The position numbers were made by a program, and so were the translations under genes. The notes beneath the pieces are model-generated. The model was not told where the DNA came from, searched no databases, and worked only from the letters and a program-made list of their open reading frames with translations. From NCBI GenBank assembly GCA_945831585.1, contig CAMACY010000003.1:1-64000 (forward strand): DNA of 64,000 bases, read 5' to 3'. Every line of letters starts with the position of its first letter. Within the stretch, counting starts at the first letter, position 1. Positions 57,485-64,000 of this stretch are shown piece after piece. The stretch is from an uncultured bacterium. Its GTDB lineage: Bacteria; Verrucomicrobiota; Verrucomicrobiia; Verrucomicrobiales; Akkermansiaceae.

Positions 57485-58522
57485 ATGGAAACCCGAGTGT
57501 CGGAATTGGATCCCCTGGAGGATAATCGCGCCCTGTATCGCGAGGCCGCCGAGGTGTTGGCGGGGGGCGGACTGGTCGCCATCCCCACGGAGACGGTCTA
57601 CGGGCTGGGCGGCGATGCCTTCAACGCCGAGGCGGTGGCGCAGATTTTTGCCGTCAAGGAGCGCCCGAGTTTCGACCCGTTGATTTGCCATTTGTCGGGG
57701 GCGAATCAGCTGCGTGACATCGCCGTGGTGCCGGCGGAGCTGCAAGGGCTGGTGGACAGGCTGGCCGAGGAGTTTTGGCCGGGGCCGCTGACGATGGTGC
57801 TGCCCAAGGCACCCTGCGTGCCCGACATTGTGACCAGCGGGCTGCCCACGGTGGCCTGCCGCGTGACGGCGCACGAGGCGATGCGCGGCGTGGCGCGCGC
57901 GCTGGGGCACCCCATCGCCGCGCCCAGTGCCAACCGCTTCGGCCACATCTCGCCGACCTGTGCGGGCGCCGTGCTCAAGGAGCTGGGCGGGCGCATCCCC
58001 CTGCTGCTGGACGGCGGCGCCTGCTCCGAGGGGCTGGAGAGCACGATTGTGCAGCCCCTGACGGACGAGAAGGGGCGCCCCGCCGTGCGCGTGCTGCGCG
58101 ACGGTCCTGTCACCCGCGAAAAACTGCGCCGGATTTGCCGCATTCTTAAGCCGGAGCGCCGCTCGGAGGGCGATGCCCGCCCCACGGCGCCGGGGCAGCT
58201 CACGAGCCACTATGCGCCCGGCAAGCCGCTGGTGCTGCACGACCCCAAGACTCCCTTTGAGCCGAGGGAGGGCGTGTCTTACGGGTTGATAAGCTATCAG
58301 GGAGATTCGCTGCTGGCGGCGCAGGAGGGCTGGGCGGAAGTGATGCCGCTCTCCCCCGGCAGCGGGCGACTGGCGGAGGCGGCGGTGCGCTTGTTTGCCG
58401 TGATGCGCGCCATGGATGAGAACCCGGCGGTGCAGGTCATCGTGGCCGAGACGCTGCCGGAGACCGGGCTCGGGGTGGCGATGATGGATCGCCTGCGCCG
58501 TGCGGCGGCGGAGAAAGCGTGA
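57485..58522 (+). CDS. sua5: L-threonylcarbamoyladenylate synthase (Sua5/YrdC type)
   Basis: AEVLAGGGLVAIPTETVYGLGGDAFNAEAVAQIFAVKERPSFDPL, C-terminal Sua5 domain. Confidence 0.95.
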   Translation: METRVSELDPLEDNRALYREAAEVLAGGGLVAIPTETVYGLGGDAFNAEAVAQIFAVKERPSFDPLICHLSGANQLRDIAVVPAELQGLVDRLAEEFWPGPLTMVLPKAPCVPDIVTSGLPTVACRVTAHEAMRGVARALGHPIAAPSANRFGHISPTCAGAVLKELGGRIPLLLDGGACSEGLESTIVQPLTDEKGRPAVRVLRDGPVTREKLRRICRILKPERRSEGDARPTAPGQLTSHYAPGKPLVLHDPKTPFEPREGVSYGLISYQGDSLLAAQEGWAEVMPLSPGSGRLAEAAVRLFAVMRAMDENPAVQVIVAETLPETGLGVAMMDRLRRAAAEKA

Positions 58523-59043
58523 GCATGATTGTGCCGATGAAGAGGGCTTTGCAGAGCATGGTGGTGGCGCTGGTGCTGCGCGTGGTGCATGCGGCGCTGA
58601 CGGAGCTGCAGCGGCTCGACAGCCGCGTGCGCCGCGAGTTGGAGCAGATGCCCGAGGGCATGGGCTACGCCGTGGAGACGGGCTACCGCGCGCCCACGCT
58701 CTATGTGCGCTGGAGCGGGGGGCAGTTGCAGCGCTGTGCGGCGGCTCCGCCCGCGCCCTGCTGCGCGCTGCGGTTGAAGAATTTGCCGCTGGCCTTTCTC
58801 TTCTGCACGGGGCAGATGGGCGTGGCGCAGGCTTACGCCCGCCATGCGTTCACCATCAGCGGCGATGTGGCGGATGTCATGAAGCTGGCGCGCCTCATCA
58901 ACCTGGTGGAGGCCTACCTCTTCCCTCCGCTCATCACCCGCCGCATCATGACGGATATCCCGCCGTTGCAGGTCAACCCGCTGCGGGTCTACGGGGGCAT
59001 CGCCTTCGGTTTCCTTTGCAACCGCTACCGCCTTTCCCGATGA
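58519..59043 (+). CDS. SCP2 sterol-carrier-like small protein
   Basis: Overlaps sua5 stop (GTGA); FTISGDVADVMKLARLINLVEAYLFPPLI resembles SCP2-like domains. Confidence 0.6.
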   Translation: MSMIVPMKRALQSMVVALVLRVVHAALTELQRLDSRVRRELEQMPEGMGYAVETGYRAPTLYVRWSGGQLQRCAAAPPAPCCALRLKNLPLAFLFCTGQMGVAQAYARHAFTISGDVADVMKLARLINLVEAYLFPPLITRRIMTDIPPLQVNPLRVYGGIAFGFLCNRYRLSR

Positions 59044-60224
59044 ACGCTTATTTTGAGTTCCGAAACGCTGTGAAACTCCTCTGCGGCGAGCTGGCACTGG
59101 AGCGCATTCCCTCTGAGCTCGCGGCTCTGGGGAGCGAGCGCCCGCTGCTGCTTTCCGACGCTGTGCTGTCCAAAATCGGCACCCTGCGCCTCGTGCAGCA
59201 GGCGATGGAGAGTGAGGGCTGCCCGCCCGCGCAGGTCTACACGGATATTCCGGTGGATTCCTCGCTGGAGGTGGTCAACCGCATTGCCGCCCTGTACCGC
59301 GAGCTGGATTGCGATGCTCTGGTGGCCGTGGGGGGAGGCTCGGTCATCGACACGGCCAAGGGGGTGCGGCTCGTGCTTTCGCAGGACACGGATGATATTC
59401 TCGCGCTGAGCGGGGTGGAGAATCTGCCGCTCGGCGCGCATGTGCCTTTCATCGTGGTGCCCACGACGGCGGGCACGGGCTCGGAATGCACGGGGGTGGC
59501 GGTGATTCGTAACGACGCGAACGGGGTGAAGATGGAGTTCCTCTCGCCCTTTGTGGAGCCCGATGCCGCTGTGATCGACCCGCGCATGACGCTGGGCTTG
59601 CCGCCCAAGGCGACGGCCTCCACGGGCATGGATGCGCTTTGCCATGCCATCGAGGCGCTGACCTGTCTGCAGGCGAACCCGCTGAGCAGTGCCTACGCGA
59701 TGGAGGCCATTCGGCTGATTGTCCGCCACCTGCCGGAGGCGACTCGCCGGGGCAGCAACCGCGAGGCGCGCTTTGCCATGGCGCTGGCCTCCACGATGGC
59801 GGGAATCGCGTTCTCGAACTCGATGGTCGGGGCGGTGCATGCCATCGGCCACGCGCTCGGCGGGGTGTGCCATGTGCCCCATGCGGTGGCGATGACGATT
59901 TTGCTGCCGCATGTGATGGCGTACAACGCGGAGCGCTGCGCGGCGGACTATGCGCGCTTGCTGCCCCTGTTGGTGGGCGAGGAGCGGGCGGCGGCAACGC
60001 TCCCCGCGGAGCGCGCCTTGGCAGCGGTGGAGGCGGTGCGTGCGCTGTCCGCTCGCTTGTCGGAGCTCTGTGGGCTGCCCCTGAGCCTGCACGCCGCCGG
60101 GGTGGAGAATCGCCTGGACTTCCCGCGCGTCGCCGCTGTGGCGGTGAACGACGGGGCGCTTATCGTCAATCCCCGCGCGGCGGGTGAGGAGGATGTGCTC
60201 GCTATTCTGAACGCCGCTTTCTGA
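59040..60224 (+). CDS. Iron-containing alcohol dehydrogenase
   Basis: DALVAVGGGSVIDTAKG, PTTAGTGSECTGVAVI, ASTGMDALCHAIEA, MVGAVHAIGHALGGVCHVPHA. Confidence 0.95.
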   Translation: MNAYFEFRNAVKLLCGELALERIPSELAALGSERPLLLSDAVLSKIGTLRLVQQAMESEGCPPAQVYTDIPVDSSLEVVNRIAALYRELDCDALVAVGGGSVIDTAKGVRLVLSQDTDDILALSGVENLPLGAHVPFIVVPTTAGTGSECTGVAVIRNDANGVKMEFLSPFVEPDAAVIDPRMTLGLPPKATASTGMDALCHAIEALTCLQANPLSSAYAMEAIRLIVRHLPEATRRGSNREARFAMALASTMAGIAFSNSMVGAVHAIGHALGGVCHVPHAVAMTILLPHVMAYNAERCAADYARLLPLLVGEERAAATLPAERALAAVEAVRALSARLSELCGLPLSLHAAGVENRLDFPRVAAVAVNDGALIVNPRAAGEEDVLAILNAAF

Positions 60225-60229
60225 CCGCC

Positions 60230-61594
60230 ATGCACGCACTGATCCGCCGCCAACGCGACTACTACCTGAGCCATGCCACGCGCGAGCTCGCCGCCCGCCG
60301 CGAAGCCTTGCGCCGCTTGCGCGCGGCGCTGCTCGCCTGGGAGCCCCGGCTCTGCGAGGCGCTGCAGAGCGACCTCGGCAAGCAGCCCACGGAGTCCTAC
60401 ATGAGCGAAATCGGCATGGTGCTCAGCGGCATCCGCGACCTGCTCGCGCACCTGCGCCGCTGGTCGCGCCCGCGCTCCTTTTGGGGGCCTTTGGCGCAGT
60501 TTCCCTCGCGCTGCCGCGTGGAGCGCGAGCCCTACGGGGTGACGCTGGTGGTGAGCCCGTGGAACTACCCCCTGCTGCTGGCGCTCGATCCGCTGGCGGC
60601 CTCGCTGGCGGCGGGCAACACGGTCATTCTCAAGCCCTCGGAGGACGCGCCGGCGACCTCGGCGGCGCTGGCGGAGATGCTGGCGGAGACCTTTTCTCCG
60701 GAGCTGGTGGCGGTGGTGCAGGGCGGTCGCGAGGTTGCGGAGCAGCTCCTGCAACAGCAGGTCGATTACATCTTTTTCACGGGCTCGCCCGCCGTCGGCA
60801 AGCGGGTGATGGCCGCTGCTGCGGCGCACCTGACGCCTGTGACGCTGGAGCTGGGCGGTAAGAGCCCCTGCATTGTCGCGGCGGATGCGGATGTGGCGCT
60901 CGCGGCGCGCCGCATCGCCTTCGGCAAGGTGCTCAACGCGGGGCAGACCTGTGTGGCGCCGGACTACGTGTTCGTGCACCGCTCGCGCCGTGAGGAGTTT
61001 ATCACGGCCTACCGCCGCGCGGTGGAGCAGATGGTGGGCTTTGACCCGCTGCACAATGAGGCGCTGCCGCACATCATCAACCGCCGCCACTACGAGCGCG
61101 TGATGCGCCTGCTGGAGGGGGTGACGCCCGCGCTCGGCGGGCAGGGAGACCCCGAGAGCCTGCGGATTGCGCCCGCACTGCTCACGGGGGTGACGCCCGA
61201 GAGCCCCTGCATGCAGGAGGAGATTTTCGGCCCGCTGTTGCCGCTGATGACCTTTGAATCTCTTGAGGAGGTGGAGGCCTTTGTGCAGGTGCGCCCGCGC
61301 CCGCTGGCCTGCTACCTCTTCACCCGCGACCGCGGGACGGAGCAGCGCTTCATGAGCCTGCTATCCTTTGGCGGTGGCTGTGTTAATGATACGGTGATTC
61401 ATTTGGCCGTGCCGGAGCTGCCTTTCGGCGGTGTGGGTAACAGCGGCATGGGGGCTTACCACGGTCGCACCGGTTTTGAGACCTTTACGCATGCCAAGTC
61501 GATCTTGCGCAAGGGAACTTGGCTCGACCTGCCGTTCCGCTATCAACCTTACAGCCGTTTTAAGGCTTGGGTGCTTCGTTTGTTCCTGCGCTGA
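60230..61594 (+). CDS. Aldehyde dehydrogenase, ALDH3-like
   Basis: VVSPWNYPLLLALDPLAASLAAGNTVILKPSE, FFTGSPAVGKRV, LELGGKSPCIV, NAGQTCVAPDYV, GNSGMGAYHGRTGFETFTHAKSIL. Confidence 0.94.
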   Translation: MHALIRRQRDYYLSHATRELAARREALRRLRAALLAWEPRLCEALQSDLGKQPTESYMSEIGMVLSGIRDLLAHLRRWSRPRSFWGPLAQFPSRCRVEREPYGVTLVVSPWNYPLLLALDPLAASLAAGNTVILKPSEDAPATSAALAEMLAETFSPELVAVVQGGREVAEQLLQQQVDYIFFTGSPAVGKRVMAAAAAHLTPVTLELGGKSPCIVAADADVALAARRIAFGKVLNAGQTCVAPDYVFVHRSRREEFITAYRRAVEQMVGFDPLHNEALPHIINRRHYERVMRLLEGVTPALGGQGDPESLRIAPALLTGVTPESPCMQEEIFGPLLPLMTFESLEEVEAFVQVRPRPLACYLFTRDRGTEQRFMSLLSFGGGCVNDTVIHLAVPELPFGGVGNSGMGAYHGRTGFETFTHAKSILRKGTWLDLPFRYQPYSRFKAWVLRLFLR

Positions 61595-63438
61595 TGGTGC
61601 TTGCTGCTGAGCGATTCCGCTGCCCTGAATGCGGGCACGAGGATGATATTGCCGACTTGGGCTTTTTTGCCGAGTGGACCTGCCCGGGCTGCGGCTCTGT
61701 GCAGCGCGTGCACACGCTGTTGGCGAATTTTCGGCTGCTGGAGGTGCTGGGCTACGGCGGTATGAGCACGGTTTACCGCGCGGAGGACTTGGTGCTGGGG
61801 CGTGCCGTGGCCATCAAGATTCTGCACGGCGATTTCCAAGATGCCCCCGAGCGCCGCCGAAGTTTTGAGCAGGAGTGCGCCAACCTGGCGCGCGTGCGCC
61901 ATGAAAATGTGGTGTCGCTGTACTCGGCAGGCTGGTCGCGCGGGTATTTTTACATCGTGATGGAGGTGGTGGAGGGGACGAATCTGGAGCTGATGCTGGC
62001 CGAGCGGCACGCACTCTCCCCCCGCGAGGTGCTGGATGTGGCGCGGCAGGTGGTGCGCGGGCTGCGGGCGGCAGCGGCGCGCGGCGTGTTGCACCGTGAT
62101 ATTAAGCCCGGCAACATGATCTTGACACCCGAGGGCACGGTGAAGCTGCTGGATTTCGGCTTGGCGCAGGAGTCGCAGGCGGCGGAGAACGCCTCGGGGA
62201 TGATTTGGGCGACGCCGTTTTATGCGTCGCCCGAGACGCTGCGCCGCGAGCGGGAGGATGAGCGCTCGGATCTGTATGCGCTGGGGATGACCTTGCGCCA
62301 TGCCCTCACGGGGGAGAACACGCTGCCGCTGCCCGAGGGGCAGGCGGTGACGCCGGAGCTTCTGCTGGAGCTCAAGCGGCAGTTGCCCCCTTTGGCGGAG
62401 TGTTACCCTGAGGCCGGGGCGGCGCTGCGGCGCTTGGTGGATGGTCTGACGGCCTTTGACCCGGCGGAGCGTCCTGCCGATGCCGACGAGGCGTTGCGCC
62501 TGGTGGAGCAGGCGCTGCGCGATCCGGGGCGCGTGCTGCCGTGGCTGGGGATGGGGGCGGCCGTCGCTGCCGCCGCGATGGGCTTTTCTGCGGCCTTTCT
62601 CGGCGCAGAGAAGCACGTTGCACTGGCGGTGGAGGATGTCCCGGTCTGGGAGGAGGCGGCGAGCTATCGGCAGATGATGGAGGAGATGCGGCAGGGGCAG
62701 GTGGGGCAGGCGCTGCCCGGTGCCATGGAGCTGGCGCGCACGAGTCGCTACGCTCCTCTGCGGGCGGCGGCCGCGCAGCTGGCGCGGGCGGCGGTGCTGC
62801 TGGGAGAGGGCTCTGCGCAGCTACTACAGGAGCTTCCGGCTCTTCCCGAGGAGGCGGGGGAAGAGTCACCGCTGTTGGCGGTCGCGAGGGCGCTGTGCCG
62901 GGCACAGGCAGCGGCGGAGGCGGGGGATTATCCTGCCGCGCTGGAGGCGATGGAGGCGGCGCGTGCTGCCCTGACGGAGCGTGAGACCGCGATGATGCCG
63001 GCGCTGAAGACCTACCGCAGCCGCTTGTCACAGGTGACGGCTGAGGCACTGCGGGGGCGGGCGCAGCGCGCCATGCGCCAGGACAGTCCGGCGGAGGCGT
63101 GCCAAATTCTGGCGATGTGGAAGGCGCTGCCGGGGCGCACGCCGCGCGAGCGGGAGGAGATAGAGGTGCAGACGGAGATTTGTGAGGTCGCGGAGGCGCT
63201 GCTGGCCGCTCTGGAGAAGCAGGGTGTGCCGCTCGACACGCATCCGCTGGATGTCGAGGCCGTGGCGCAGCAGCTCAAGCCCGGACCGTTGGCGGCGGAG
63301 GCTCGCTGCCTGCTGCTGTTGCTGCACGGCGAGCGGGAGCGCGCTTTTGCGGCTGACCCCTACGCCGCCGCGCCCGATGCGCGCGAGCCCTTTGCCGTGA
63401 TGCTGCGCGATTGGAAGCGGCGCTGCACGCAGCCCTGA
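61594..63438 (+). CDS. Ser/Thr protein kinase with N-terminal zinc-ribbon-like motif and one TM helix
   Basis: CPECG...CPGCG; LGYGGMSTVYRAEDLVLGRAVAIKIL; VLHRDIKPGNMIL; LLDFGLAQ; hydrophobic segment VLPWLGMGAAVAAAAMGFSAAFL. Confidence 0.9.
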   Translation: MVLAAERFRCPECGHEDDIADLGFFAEWTCPGCGSVQRVHTLLANFRLLEVLGYGGMSTVYRAEDLVLGRAVAIKILHGDFQDAPERRRSFEQECANLARVRHENVVSLYSAGWSRGYFYIVMEVVEGTNLELMLAERHALSPREVLDVARQVVRGLRAAAARGVLHRDIKPGNMILTPEGTVKLLDFGLAQESQAAENASGMIWATPFYASPETLRREREDERSDLYALGMTLRHALTGENTLPLPEGQAVTPELLLELKRQLPPLAECYPEAGAALRRLVDGLTAFDPAERPADADEALRLVEQALRDPGRVLPWLGMGAAVAAAAMGFSAAFLGAEKHVALAVEDVPVWEEAASYRQMMEEMRQGQVGQALPGAMELARTSRYAPLRAAAAQLARAAVLLGEGSAQLLQELPALPEEAGEESPLLAVARALCRAQAAAEAGDYPAALEAMEAARAALTERETAMMPALKTYRSRLSQVTAEALRGRAQRAMRQDSPAEACQILAMWKALPGRTPREREEIEVQTEICEVAEALLAALEKQGVPLDTHPLDVEAVAQQLKPGPLAAEARCLLLLLHGERERAFAADPYAAAPDAREPFAVMLRDWKRRCTQP

Positions 63439-63472
63439 GGCGGATGGCGCAGAGAGCTGCCCCACCCAAAAA

Positions 63473-64000
63473 TTATTCGGGGAGGCGCAGCGAGGCGATG
63501 TAGTCGCGCACGCCCTGCGTGATGGCGGCGCCTACCTGCGCGAACTGCGTGGCAAACTTGGGCATGAACCAGGGGAACGCGCCCATGGCATCGTGCAGCA
63601 CCAGCACCTCGCCGTCGCAGGTGCCGTGCCCCGCGCCGATGCCGATGGTCACGACGGGACAGGCGCGCGTCACCGCTGCGGCAACGGCGGATTTGGTGCA
63701 TTCCATGACCAGTGAGAAGGCTCCGGCGCGTACCACGGCTTCCATATCGCGCATGATGGCGGCGGCTTCCGCGTCGGTCTTACCCTTCATGTGGTAGCCG
63801 CCTTCCTCCAGCACCTTTTGCGGCAGCAGACCGATGTGCCCCTGCACGGGGATGCCCGCTGAGGTGATGGCGCGGATGACCTCCTCCTTGTCGGCTCCGC
63901 CTTCCAGCTTGACGGCATCCACCCCCGTGTCCATCAGGCGGCGGGCGTTGGCCAGCGCCTGTTCGGGCGTGTCGAAGCTGTGGATGGGCATGTCGGCGAT
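63473..64000 (-). CDS. panB: 3-methyl-2-oxobutanoate hydroxymethyltransferase, partial (gene runs off window end)
   Basis: AVKLEGGADKEEVIRAITSAGIPVQGHIGLLPQ, TIGIGAGHGTCDGEVLVLHDAMG, FATQFAQVGAAITQGVRDYIASLR. Confidence 0.95.
   Translation of the reverse strand: MADMPIHSFDTPEQALANARRLMDTGVDAVKLEGGADKEEVIRAITSAGIPVQGHIGLLPQKVLEEGGYHMKGKTDAEAAAIMRDMEAVVRAGAFSLVMECTKSAVAAAVTRACPVVTIGIGAGHGTCDGEVLVLHDAMGAFPWFMPKFATQFAQVGAAITQGVRDYIASLRLPE

Overview
GC-rich 64 kb chromosomal window, probably from a host-associated Verrucomicrobiota (Akkermansiaceae-like by gene content; inference only). I call about 47 CDSs, 2 tRNAs (Leu-CAA, Ser-GCT), one cobalamin riboswitch and about a dozen hairpin terminators. 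I saw no CRISPR array, prophage, IS element or rRNA. Most of the window is housekeeping: uvrB, leuB, hisS, map, ychF, gdhA, rpsO, rpsN, nadB, sua5, panB. Points of most interest: (1) a cobalamin riboswitch with its own -35/-10 leads a tightly overlapped operon of TonB-dependent receptor, family-5 solute-binding protein and TonB, with no ABC permease or ATPase; (2) a window-wide pattern of good sigma70-type promoters whose -10 hexamer ends only about 5-10 nt before the start codon, implying leaderless or near-leaderless mRNAs; (3) a HAD hydrolase-dihydroneopterin aldolase (FolB) fusion, a candidate for the missing folate-pathway phosphatase step; (4) hrpB split by an apparent +1 frameshift at a G5 run, plus a small chimeric hrpB remnant directly after its stop; (5) two divergent SSC-GGGG lipoproteins sharing a palindromic operator-like element; (6) a 2.5k-aa autotransporter; (7) a compositionally distinct GH109-like gene; (8) a coupled Sua5 / SCP2-like / Fe-ADH / ALDH / Ser-Thr kinase operon. 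All calls come from reading the sequence and supplied translations; no database search was possible.
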